From Candidatus Poribacteria bacterium (GTDB lineage: Bacteria; Poribacteria; WGA-4E; WGA-3G), in the NCBI GenBank assembly GCA_026710795.1, contig JAPOQK010000099.1, positions 1 to 44,848 on the forward strand: a stretch of 44,848 bases of DNA, in the 5' to 3' direction. The notes below the pieces were generated by a model. The model searched no databases. It saw nothing but the letters and a program-made list of their open reading frames with translations, and was not told the DNA's origin. The translations under genes and the position numbers were made by a program. Positions 16,598 through 24,319 of this stretch are shown here, piece after piece (the stretch's first letter is position 1; every line of letters starts with the position of its first letter).

Positions 16598-17359
16598 CTA
16601 TCGGTAATTTCTAATCAGAATTGGAAAAATGAAAAGAGATAATCCACCTAACAATATATTGTTCCAAATCCAAGACTGTGATGTGGGTGATTGAAGAATT
16701 GATAATAAAGCTGAGATTGGACTCAACATTTCAAACAGTGGTATTGCTGCAAATGGTGATATAGGTAGCAGCGGTAGAAAGGTAACAGAAAGTATTACCC
16801 CATAGCTGATTCCTATTGCGCGATTAGGAGGGTGCAATGAAGCGTGTGCTATTCCAATAATAGCGAAAAAAACGCTGCAAATAGTAAAAACCGTACCACA
16901 TTTGACTAACTGTATTATCGTCAAACCACCAATGTACATTGATAAAGCAAATATTGGAATAGTTAAACAGATACCAAAGATTGTCCAAATAACAATAGCA
17001 GCTATTTTGCCACAAACGATTTTCCAATTTGCCAAAGGTGATAACATCAGTATTTCAATGTTAATGTATCTTCCATGCTCTTTATTCACTAACTTTGCTC
17101 CTTCCAAATACACTAATTCCACAGCATGTTTTGGAATGTGAAATAGTGATATGAAAATACATATAACTATTACAGTATACGTTTGTTTACCTACATCCTG
17201 TGGAATTCTGCTCTGATTAGTGTCAATTGCTTGTGCATAGAATTCTATAGTAGCAACCATAAAAAGAAACACAATTACAGCAATAACTATGAACTGAAAT
17301 AGTAGGTATTTTCTTGTATTAGTAAATGAGCGAAGGTCTTTGAGGATAAGTGCAAACAT
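16598..17359 (-). CDS. ABC-2 type membrane permease (orphan)
   Basis: The 253-residue protein has six predicted membrane helices. Its N-terminus (MFALILKDLRSFTNTRKYLL) is typical of ABC-2 permeases, and the LMLSPLANWKIVCGKI segment matches the conserved cytoplasmic coupling region with its usual S-P-x(4)-I/V-x-GK pattern. ABC-2 exporters need an ATPase, but none is adjacent: the upstream neighbour is a divergent oxidoreductase gene. Its ATPase must be encoded elsewhere. The start codon has only a weak GAAAG site upstream. Confidence 0.75.
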   Translation of the reverse strand: MFALILKDLRSFTNTRKYLLFQFIVIAVIVFLFMVATIEFYAQAIDTNQSRIPQDVGKQTYTVIVICIFISLFHIPKHAVELVYLEGAKLVNKEHGRYINIEILMLSPLANWKIVCGKIAAIVIWTIFGICLTIPIFALSMYIGGLTIIQLVKCGTVFTICSVFFAIIGIAHASLHPPNRAIGISYGVILSVTFLPLLPISPFAAIPLFEMLSPISALLSILQSPTSQSWIWNNILLGGLSLFIFPILIRNYR

Positions 17360-17498
17360 TTTATACTTTCAATGTGAAATATTGTAAATAACGACACCCC
17401 AATAACATATTTATGATTTTATCAAGAAACTACATTCTTGTCCATTCATTGAATTTCATTGACGCGATCATTATTTGATGTTATTTTTAGTAACAATG

Positions 17499-17525
17499 TT
17501 GAGATGATTCCAAATATTATATAAT
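17499..17525 (+). promoter_or_regulatory. Weak candidate promoter of the Gfo/Idh/MocA gene
   Basis: TTGAGA (17499-17504) and TATAAT (17520-17525) are only 15 bp apart. A 17-bp spacing would use TAATCT instead. It lies just upstream of the AAGGAG at 17539-17544. Confidence 0.35.
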
Positions 17526-17550
17526 CTGTAACCTAATGAAGGAGTGTTCT

Positions 17551-18741
17551 ATGTCCAAACTCAATATAGCTTTAGTAGGTGCTGGCAGACGTGGTGGTGG
17601 TTCCCATCTACCTGTAATTGCAAAACTAAAAGATGTATACAATCTTGTTGCAATATGCGATATTGACGAAGAAACAGCAGTCCGTTATGCAAAACAGTTT
17701 GATGCCAATCCATACACCAATGTTCGTGATTTAGTAAAACAGGAAGAACTTGATGTTGTCGATATCACGGTTCCGGGAGTAGCACATCACGCTATAGCAT
17801 GTTTTATGGCAGATGCAGGTATCCATATTTTGTGTGAAACCCCAATAGCAGTCACGCTTCCCACCGCGGACATGATGATTGAACGTGCAAAAGCGAATAA
17901 TGTCAAACTTGAGGTAGCGGAAAATTATTATAGAGCACCTCGTGAGAGATTTTTGTCAAAAGTTATTGAAGCAGACATTATCGGAGATGTTGCGAGGATA
18001 TACCGTATTTTCTACGAAGGTGGCTATCACGGCATGAGTATGCTCCGTCTACGCGCTGGTGGAGAACCAAAATCTGCTCTCGGTATAACTCAAACAAGTC
18101 CAGTCATACCAATAATTGATCGTATGAAACGGAATCATACAAGTGAAAGATGGAGTCTCGGTTTTATTGAATTTGATAATAACGCAACTGCATTGATGGT
18201 TTACTCCAATGTTATTCATGCACGTTCTCTTGGGAGAGGTCAAACTGGTATCTCACAAATTGATGGCAGCAAAGGCACAATTGTCGGAGAAGATATTTAT
18301 GTAACACCTGCTGTAGACTTGCAATCGGGTGCGAAAGGTATCCCACACCGTGCCAAACGTACGACTATAGATGTTGATGGTGTGGATGTTATTGAAAAGA
18401 TAGAACTGGAACTCCCTGAACAAACTGTAACGTGGGAAAATCCACTCAAGCATTATCCACTATCAGAGGGGCAAATTGCTGTAGCAGATGAACTTCTAAG
18501 CATAGCAAATGCCATACACAATGATACGGAACCAGAATACGGTGCTGTCCTTGCCAGACAAGATCAGGAGATGAACATAGCTATGAACGAATCTGGCAAA
18601 CGTAGTCGGGAAACACTCCTTTTCCCACTGACGGACCTAACCGAAACAGAACGTAATACAAATGAAAGTTACCAAAAACAATATGGACATCACATTGAAG
18701 ATGTTGTTACAGGGATTGATACCTTCTTCCCGCGTCGTTGA
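17551..18741 (+). CDS. Gfo/Idh/MocA family oxidoreductase
   Basis: The 396-residue NAD(P)-dependent dehydrogenase of sugars or polyols starts with the Rossmann motif ALVGAGRRGGGSHLP, followed by the acidic turn VAICDIDEE. The family motif usually written EKP appears here as CETPIAV, with Thr in place of the catalytic Lys, which is unusual. The substrate-binding domain follows (NYYRAPRERFL). ATG 17551 is chosen because AAGGAG ends 6 nt before it; an in-frame ATG at 17536 overlaps that site. It is a single-gene unit between a divergent ABC-2 permease gene and tatA. Confidence 0.85.
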   Translation: MSKLNIALVGAGRRGGGSHLPVIAKLKDVYNLVAICDIDEETAVRYAKQFDANPYTNVRDLVKQEELDVVDITVPGVAHHAIACFMADAGIHILCETPIAVTLPTADMMIERAKANNVKLEVAENYYRAPRERFLSKVIEADIIGDVARIYRIFYEGGYHGMSMLRLRAGGEPKSALGITQTSPVIPIIDRMKRNHTSERWSLGFIEFDNNATALMVYSNVIHARSLGRGQTGISQIDGSKGTIVGEDIYVTPAVDLQSGAKGIPHRAKRTTIDVDGVDVIEKIELELPEQTVTWENPLKHYPLSEGQIAVADELLSIANAIHNDTEPEYGAVLARQDQEMNIAMNESGKRSRETLLFPLTDLTETERNTNESYQKQYGHHIEDVVTGIDTFFPRR

Positions 18742-18804
18742 CATAATAGCACTGTAATTGCACATATTCAACATAAAATACAACATGAATTTGGCTAAAA
18801 TTGT

Positions 18805-18833
18805 TTGTCAATAATGCTTGTATATGATATACT
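18805..18833 (+). promoter_or_regulatory. Promoter of the tatA-tatC run
   Basis: TTGTCA (18805-18810) and TATACT (18828-18833) are 17 bp apart. They lie about 50 bp before the tatA start, which has AGGAGG at 18866-18871. Confidence 0.65.
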
Positions 18834-18881
18834 ATCTATTACATCGGTCTGCCACATCTTATCATAGGAGGATATAAGAAC

Positions 18882-19100
18882 ATGGGACCAGGTGGTATGG
18901 AGATATTTATAATTCTCGTGATTGCGTTGGTAGTATTTGGACCGCAAAAATTACCAGAGATGGGGCGATCATTAGGAAAAGCCATCCGTGAATTTAAAAG
19001 TGCTGGTGATGAAATCAAAGATGAAATAACAAAAGCCACAGATGAATTGGAAAATGATAATGATAATGATAATAAAAACGATCCACCCAAATCTGTGTAA
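18882..19100 (+). CDS. tatA: Sec-independent protein translocase protein TatA
   Basis: The 72-residue pore-forming subunit of twin-arginine translocation has one membrane helix (IFIILVIALVVFGP). The hallmark FGPQKLPEMGRSLGKAIREF amphipathic helix follows, then an acidic low-complexity tail. The tail is encoded by a GATAAT microsatellite. It is directly followed by tatC (20-bp gap), forming a two-gene Tat system that exports folded, cofactor-bearing proteins. Confidence 0.95.
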   Translation: MGPGGMEIFIILVIALVVFGPQKLPEMGRSLGKAIREFKSAGDEIKDEITKATDELENDNDNDNKNDPPKSV

Positions 19101-19120
19101 CTCCGTGAGAAAGCAATGAG

Positions 19121-19942
19121 ATGAAATCTAATGATTTGGCAATGTCTTTCTGGGAGCATCTTGAAGAATTACGACGACGCATAATTAAATGTCTTATCGC
19201 TTTAGGTGTGTTTTCTGTCATTGGTTTCGCCTTTTCAAATACGATATTATATGTCCTTAAACTACCAATGCAGAGTCCAATTTCGAACATGGTTGTGAAT
19301 GCAATTGAAGCAAGTGCTGGTAATGATGGTTCAACACTCGGTTTCCTGGCACTATCTCTGCGATCAGGCACATCAAATGTAGAAGCAGAACTGATTTTAA
19401 CTGGTCCTTTTGAGGCTATAATGGCTTATCTGACTATCGGTATTACCGCTGGGGTGTTGGTTTCGCTACCGATCATCTTATATCAAATTTGGATGTTTGT
19501 ATTTCCTGCATTGAATCAAAAGGAACAACGATTTGCGTTACCACTTTTCTTGACTATTATTTTTTTCTTTCTTCTCGGAGCAGTTTTTGCATATTTTATT
19601 GTAGTTCCAGTTGTGTTGCAATTCGCTGCTGGACTATTTCAAGAGTTGAATAATCTCTGGGATTTGAAACGATATCTCAAATTTGTAACAGGGTTAATTT
19701 TAGGGTTTGGTATTGCTTTTGAGTTGCCGATAGTAATGGCATTTCTTGCGCGTATTGGAATAATTGATTCACGCGGGTTTCGTGGAAAACAACGTGTTGC
19801 GTTGTTAGGTATCTGTGTATTATCTGCGTTGCTAACACCTGCAGACCCTGGTTCAATGCTACTGATGGCGATACCACTTTTTTTCCTATATCAAATCGGT
19901 ATTTTCTTCGCATTCCTCGTAGAAAAGGAGGCTGAAACATAA
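19121..19942 (+). CDS. tatC: Sec-independent protein translocase protein TatC
   Basis: The 273-residue protein has six membrane helices and recognises twin-arginine signal peptides. The N-terminal SFWEHLEELRRRI motif is diagnostic. Later conserved features include PFEAIMAYLTIGI, the LIIYQIW-like segment LPIILYQIWMFVFPAL, FELPIV and a proline-containing LTPADPGSML near the end. A somewhat long periplasmic insertion (residues ~50-85) follows the first helix. ATG 19121 is taken; the M at residue 8 is an alternative. The stop overlaps the next start by one base. Confidence 0.95.
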   Translation: MKSNDLAMSFWEHLEELRRRIIKCLIALGVFSVIGFAFSNTILYVLKLPMQSPISNMVVNAIEASAGNDGSTLGFLALSLRSGTSNVEAELILTGPFEAIMAYLTIGITAGVLVSLPIILYQIWMFVFPALNQKEQRFALPLFLTIIFFFLLGAVFAYFIVVPVVLQFAAGLFQELNNLWDLKRYLKFVTGLILGFGIAFELPIVMAFLARIGIIDSRGFRGKQRVALLGICVLSALLTPADPGSMLLMAIPLFFLYQIGIFFAFLVEKEAET

Positions 19943-20685
19943 TGGCTAACGAATCTATGAGACAACAACTTAGCCTGCTCTATCAACTTCAGGAGCATGA
20001 CAGAGAGTTGTTGTCCATCCATGAACGTTTTAATTCAATCCCTCACCAAATAAAACAGTTAGAAGCACATGTAACTAAATTCAAAACAGATATTACAGCA
20101 AAGTCTGATGAACTCGCTGAAGTTGAAAAATCTCTCCGATCAAAAAACGCCGATTTAGAAATGAACGAAGCGCAGCGTGAAAAGTATAAGAATGAACAGC
20201 GTGAAGTTACTTCAAATGATGCTTATATAGCTCTTGAAAACCAGATTGAATTCCTTGATAAGAAAGATGACGAAACTGAGGGTGAGATCTTAGAACTTAT
20301 GGAAACGGTGGATCTATTGAAGGAGGAATTAGCGGACCTTGAAGCAGAGGTGGCTCGTGAGGATCAGAATAATAATAAGAAAACATCTGAATATCAGGAG
20401 GAACGAAAAAACTTAAAGGCACTTATTGATGAAAAAATGCAACAACGGACACAATACTTGCCGAAAATTGATAAGACACTCACTACACTCTATCATCGTT
20501 GGATTGAACGACGAAAAGGCGATTTTGTTGCTTTAGGAAAAAACGGGACTTGTGGTAGTTGCCGTCTCACGATTCAACCGCAAAACATGAAAGAAGCTCA
20601 AAAATATGATAAACTTGTGTATTGTACCAGTTGTAAGCGTGTCCTCTATGTAGAACCACCTACATCAGACATTCCTTATCCGTAG
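19942..20685 (+). CDS. Coiled-coil protein with C4 zinc ribbon (CT398/DUF164-like)
   Basis: The 247-residue protein has a long charged coiled coil (residues ~10-180) followed by a C-terminal zinc ribbon with CGSC and CTSC pairs. This architecture matches the widespread C4-type zinc-ribbon family (CT398-like), with a proposed role in nucleic acid or secretion/motility-associated binding. The start overlaps the tatC stop (TAATG), with AAAGGAGG at 19924-19931, so translation is probably coupled. No specific function can be assigned. Confidence 0.85.
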   Translation: MANESMRQQLSLLYQLQEHDRELLSIHERFNSIPHQIKQLEAHVTKFKTDITAKSDELAEVEKSLRSKNADLEMNEAQREKYKNEQREVTSNDAYIALENQIEFLDKKDDETEGEILELMETVDLLKEELADLEAEVAREDQNNNKKTSEYQEERKNLKALIDEKMQQRTQYLPKIDKTLTTLYHRWIERRKGDFVALGKNGTCGSCRLTIQPQNMKEAQKYDKLVYCTSCKRVLYVEPPTSDIPYP

Positions 20686-20736
20686 TGTAGCCAATTTTTA
20701 TTTTCTCACGTTGATATTATCGGTGGAGCATTCATT

Positions 20737-21063
20737 ATGCCTTTTATAAATATCAATGACCAACCTGAAATACAGGTGTTTGACGGTGTTACTATTAGAA
20801 CTATCCATGGTGAAAAACTGATGTTATCGTATGTTCACCTGCAACCCAATAGTACAGTTGCTGAACATAGCCACCTGCATGAACAGATGGGGATGGTCCT
20901 GGAAGGTACATTTGAATTGACTATTAATGGAGAATCCCGTTTCCTAAAAAAAGGTGATACATACCTTATTCCTTCTCATGTAAAACACAGTGCGAAGGCA
21001 TTCGATAAGCCAGCAATAGCACTTGACATATTTAGCCCACCCCGGGAAGATTATATATCTTGA
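20737..21063 (+). CDS. Single-domain cupin protein
   Basis: The 108-residue small beta-barrel protein has cupin motif 1 visible as EHSHLHEQMGMVLEG, with His, His, Glu metal ligands. Motif 2 is GDTYLIPSHVKHSAKA with its His. Such proteins bind a metal and act as isomerases, dioxygenases or sensors. GGTGGAG at 20722-20728 supports the start. The stop overlaps the start of the next gene, suggesting coupled translation. Confidence 0.88.
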   Translation: MPFININDQPEIQVFDGVTIRTIHGEKLMLSYVHLQPNSTVAEHSHLHEQMGMVLEGTFELTINGESRFLKKGDTYLIPSHVKHSAKAFDKPAIALDIFSPPREDYIS

Positions 21064-21830
21064 CAACAAATTTGTATCATACCATTCATGAGTTAACACA
21101 AACAAGTTTGGTCAAGGCAGGAATAAGTCTCCGTTCTGGAGGGGTTAGTACAAAACCCTACACGTCTTTAAACCTTGCATGGCACGTCGGAGACGAACAT
21201 ACAGCTGTATTCCAAAATCAACAACGCTTTTCAGATTCTACTGGAATCAATACACTAAAATATTGCAATCAAATCCACAGTGACACTGTTATTAATGCAG
21301 ATAATATACAGTATTCCGGTTGGATAGTAGATAAACAAGATACATCTGAAAATACTGGAGATGCACTGATTTCATCTCGACAAGGTTCAACATTGGGGAT
21401 ATTTACTGCAGATTGTGTTCCAATCTTTATCTTAGATATAGCAACACCGGTTATTGGAATTGCACATGCAGGATGGCGTGGTACATACGCCAAAATTGCA
21501 GTCAAGACCGTATTACAAATGAAAACTACATTTGGAACCGAACCAGAGAATTGTCTTGTTCATTTAGGACCTTCTATTCAAAAGTGTTGCTATGAAGTAA
21601 GTCCTGAACTGTTGAAACAGTTTTCCGATCAGTTTGGAAGGGATGTCCACAATGGACAATGTTTATGTTTACAAACTGCTAATCTCTGTCAGTTAGTTGA
21701 CGCTGGTGTGCCGTATAAATCAATTTCAATTTCTCCATTTTGCACTGCATGTAATACAGAAGATTTTTATTCATACCGTGCTGAAGGAGGACAAACAGGA
21801 AGGATGTTATCCTTTATTCATCTCATATAG
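21060..21830 (+). CDS. pgeF: Multicopper polyphenol oxidase / purine nucleoside phosphorylase family (YfiH/PgeF)
   Basis: The 256-residue protein has the zinc-site motifs NQIHSDTVI, TADCVPIFI and GIAHAGWRG, plus the late LGPSIQKCCYEVSPEL segment. E. coli YfiH was named for peptidoglycan editing and related proteins show purine nucleoside phosphorylase/adenosine deaminase activity, so the exact reaction is uncertain. The TTG start overlaps the cupin stop in TTGA. The gene symbol is a family assignment, not proof of editing activity. Confidence 0.85.
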   Translation: MTTNLYHTIHELTQTSLVKAGISLRSGGVSTKPYTSLNLAWHVGDEHTAVFQNQQRFSDSTGINTLKYCNQIHSDTVINADNIQYSGWIVDKQDTSENTGDALISSRQGSTLGIFTADCVPIFILDIATPVIGIAHAGWRGTYAKIAVKTVLQMKTTFGTEPENCLVHLGPSIQKCCYEVSPELLKQFSDQFGRDVHNGQCLCLQTANLCQLVDAGVPYKSISISPFCTACNTEDFYSYRAEGGQTGRMLSFIHLI

Positions 21831-21903
21831 AAATTCAAAATAATAGACATTATACAGGTTCACACTGTTATGGTATATATTCTAATCCAGATACCATTTC
21901 ATA

Positions 21904-22317
21904 GTGAATCTAAATCACATATTGACACTCAAAGAAATTTGCATTGACACTCAAAAAATGGTATCATTAAGTGACAATGCAATCACTCGGTCACAGACCA
22001 AAGTGAGGTTTGGAATGCGTTCCTTTTTTGCATTGTTATCTGTCTTAACGTGTGTTCTTGGTCTCATAATGATTGTGCGAGGGTGTGACCATCCTAATAA
22101 ATATCAAAAGGAATTATCTAAAGCAAATACCACAGCAGTTAGGGTTACACAAATATATGCTGAGGCTACACATATTGTTGTTGTTGGTATTGGCATTATA
22201 TGTCTTGGAATATTGACAGCCTCAATCGGTAGACTAATATACACAGAGGAAATAAAAAACTATTATTCAAGCATCATTAAAATTTTTAAAAAGAATCCAA
22301 ACGATTTAGATGAATGA
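21904..22317 (+). CDS. Small membrane protein of unknown function
   Basis: The 137-residue product has two membrane helices (residues ~40-60 and ~88-110) and a cytoplasmic, Lys-rich tail (IKIFKKNPNDLDE). I do not recognise the family. The start is uncertain: GTG 21904 has no clear ribosome binding site, and ATG 21958 or ATG 22015 are alternatives. The segment 21921-21955 holds two copies of ATTGACACTCAAA spaced 22 bp, which could be promoter -35 or operator sequence rather than coding. It is followed 21 bp later by the yggS-like gene. Confidence 0.55.
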   Translation: MNLNHILTLKEICIDTQKMVSLSDNAITRSQTKVRFGMRSFFALLSVLTCVLGLIMIVRGCDHPNKYQKELSKANTTAVRVTQIYAEATHIVVVGIGIICLGILTASIGRLIYTEEIKNYYSSIIKIFKKNPNDLDE

Positions 22318-22338
22318 ATTGTGTATGGAGAATAGCAA

Positions 22339-23055
22339 TTGAAACATATTGCTGATAACCTTGCCAGAGTTAAAGAACGAATTGACGCAGCAGCGAATCG
22401 TAGTGGACGGACAGCAGATAAAATTAAGCTTGTTGCTGTAACTAAAGGTCGTTCATTGGAAGAGATACAGACGCTACTTGCTGTTGGACAGACCTTGCTG
22501 GGTGAAAACCGTATACAAGAAGCAAAGCAAAAATACGATCAAATGCATTCTATCTTACAAACACCATTCGAAAAACATATTTGTGAATGGCATCTTGTAG
22601 GACATCTTCAAAGAAATAAAGTTAAGTCTGCATTAGAAATGTTCACATTAATACATTCTGTTGACAGTCTGAGACTTTTAATGGAAATAGCACACAGAGC
22701 AGAAATTAAAAAACAAACAGCAAATATTTTAATCCAAATAAATACAACCGGTGAGGAAAGTAAGTTCGGTTTAGAATCAGACAATGTGATCGATTTTATT
22801 GAAAAGTCTTTGTCATATCCACATGCACGCATTGTTGGATTAATGACGATGGGTAAGTTTAACACATCTGCAGATGAAAATCGTAGAGCATTTGCATTAC
22901 TTAGATCTATATCAGAGACAATTAAAACCAAGAAGTTTCCCGGTATTACAATGCCATACTTATCAATGGGAATGACAAACGACTTTGAAATTGCAATTGA
23001 AGAAGGGGCAAACATTGTAAGAATTGGGAGAGCAATCTTTGCAGGTGCTAGTTAA
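22339..23055 (+). CDS. yggS: YggS/PLPBP family pyridoxal phosphate homeostasis protein
   Basis: The 238-residue PLP-binding TIM barrel has the Lys of KLVAVTKGRS forming the aldimine. Other family marks are GENRIQEAKQK, WHLVGHLQRNK, IHSVDS and LMTMGKF, with LSMGMTNDFEIAIEEGANIVR at the phosphate site (shown in part). It maintains PLP and amino-acid balance. TTG 22339 is preceded by TATGGAG. It begins the conserved yggS-proC-yggT group, equivalent to the ylm cluster next to ileS-lspA in many bacteria. Confidence 0.93.
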   Translation: MKHIADNLARVKERIDAAANRSGRTADKIKLVAVTKGRSLEEIQTLLAVGQTLLGENRIQEAKQKYDQMHSILQTPFEKHICEWHLVGHLQRNKVKSALEMFTLIHSVDSLRLLMEIAHRAEIKKQTANILIQINTTGEESKFGLESDNVIDFIEKSLSYPHARIVGLMTMGKFNTSADENRRAFALLRSISETIKTKKFPGITMPYLSMGMTNDFEIAIEEGANIVRIGRAIFAGAS

Positions 23056-23146
23056 CTCAACATCTATTATTTTGGTTATGTTATAGAAATTGCAATCATA
23101 TTAGTATTTGATTAGTCGTTACGTAGGATATGTTAGGAGTAACATA

Positions 23147-23962
23147 GTGATAGATAACATAAACTTGGGAGTGATAGGTGTTGGAAAAATGGGCGGAATC
23201 ATTGTTAGGAGTATTGTTGACCGTCTGTTTCCTGCAAAACAGATCTGGGTTACAGATCTTGATAAGGATCTTGTAGCACGAACCTGTCAGGAAAGCAGTG
23301 TAAATTCTACTCCAGACATTGAAAGTCTAATTGGTAACTCTGATGTAATATTCTGTGCAGTTCCTCCAGTAGCAGTACCACATATTCTCCCACAGGTTGC
23401 TTCCTCATTATCATCACCACAATGGTTGATAAGCATAGCAGCAGGTGTAAAGACAGAATCACTTGAATCTTATTTTGATGATACACCTCCAATTGTTCGT
23501 GTAATGCCAAATATAGCAGCATCTGTACAAGCAGCAATTTCTGTGTTAACACCAGGTAGTACAGCAAATGAAAGTCATATTGCTATTGCACAGGAGATTT
23601 TTAATACATGCGGTACTACCTTAGTAATGGAAGAACGACATCTGAATGCAGTGACAGGTGTTAGTGGCAGTGGGCCTGCGTATGTTGCACTCTTTATTGA
23701 GGCATTGGCAGATGCAGGTGTACAAGTAGGTCTGCCTCGTCAGGAAGCACAAACACTGGCAATACATACCGTTTTGGGAGCAGCAACGATGTTGGCAGAA
23801 TCACCGGAACATCCAGCGATTTTAAAAAACCGTGTAACGACACCGGGTGGCACAACAGCTGCTGGTCTTCATGCACTTGAGTGTGGTGGTATACGCGCTA
23901 CAATCGCTGAAGCAATTATAGCTGCTACTGAACGCGCAAAACAACTGGATTCAATTAAATAG
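23147..23962 (+). CDS. proC: Pyrroline-5-carboxylate reductase
   Basis: This enzyme reduces 1-pyrroline-5-carboxylate to proline with NAD(P)H. The N-terminal Rossmann motif LGVIGVGKMGG and the C-terminal family signature are clear: GVSGSGPAYVALFIEALADA, then VTTPGGTTAAGLHALE. GTG 23147 is chosen (271 residues) because AGGAG at 23135-23139 sits 7 nt upstream. An ATG at 23108 would add a poorly fitting 13-residue tail before the Rossmann fold. Confidence 0.95.
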   Translation: MIDNINLGVIGVGKMGGIIVRSIVDRLFPAKQIWVTDLDKDLVARTCQESSVNSTPDIESLIGNSDVIFCAVPPVAVPHILPQVASSLSSPQWLISIAAGVKTESLESYFDDTPPIVRVMPNIAASVQAAISVLTPGSTANESHIAIAQEIFNTCGTTLVMEERHLNAVTGVSGSGPAYVALFIEALADAGVQVGLPRQEAQTLAIHTVLGAATMLAESPEHPAILKNRVTTPGGTTAAGLHALECGGIRATIAEAIIAATERAKQLDSIK

Positions 23963-23979
23963 GCAAGGATAAATATGTT

Positions 23980-24246
23980 ATGTCGTCACTTGCACAACTT
24001 CTTAGTTATTTGCTTGAAATTTACACACTGATTATTTTAGCAAACGTATTCCTTTCATGGATAGTTTTTAGCACACAGAATGAAACTATTCGTAGAATAT
24101 ATTATCTGACAGGTCAACTTGTAGACCCGGTGCTTCAACCAATTCGCAATGTGCTTCAACCGATGAGTCGTAATATAGGGATTGATTTTTCTCCGATTGT
24201 ACTGATCTTCTTTATTATACTTCTCAATAGGATGTTAGCACCATAA
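23980..24246 (+). CDS. yggT: YggT family membrane protein
   Basis: The 88-residue protein has two membrane helices (residues ~5-25 and ~65-85). The connecting loop holds the conserved TGQLVDPVLQPIRNVLQP and the motif IDFSPIVLIF. YggT/YlmG proteins influence cell division, nucleoid or ion homeostasis, without an agreed mechanism. It lies 17 bp after proC with AAGGA upstream and leads directly into the IleRS-like gene. Confidence 0.92.
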   Translation: MSSLAQLLSYLLEIYTLIILANVFLSWIVFSTQNETIRRIYYLTGQLVDPVLQPIRNVLQPMSRNIGIDFSPIVLIFFIILLNRMLAP

Positions 24247-24319
24247 ATATTTTTATATCTGTTATTCAACAGTTATGCTTTACAAATAGTGAACATCTAC
24301 CTAAAATGGCAGTCAATAT

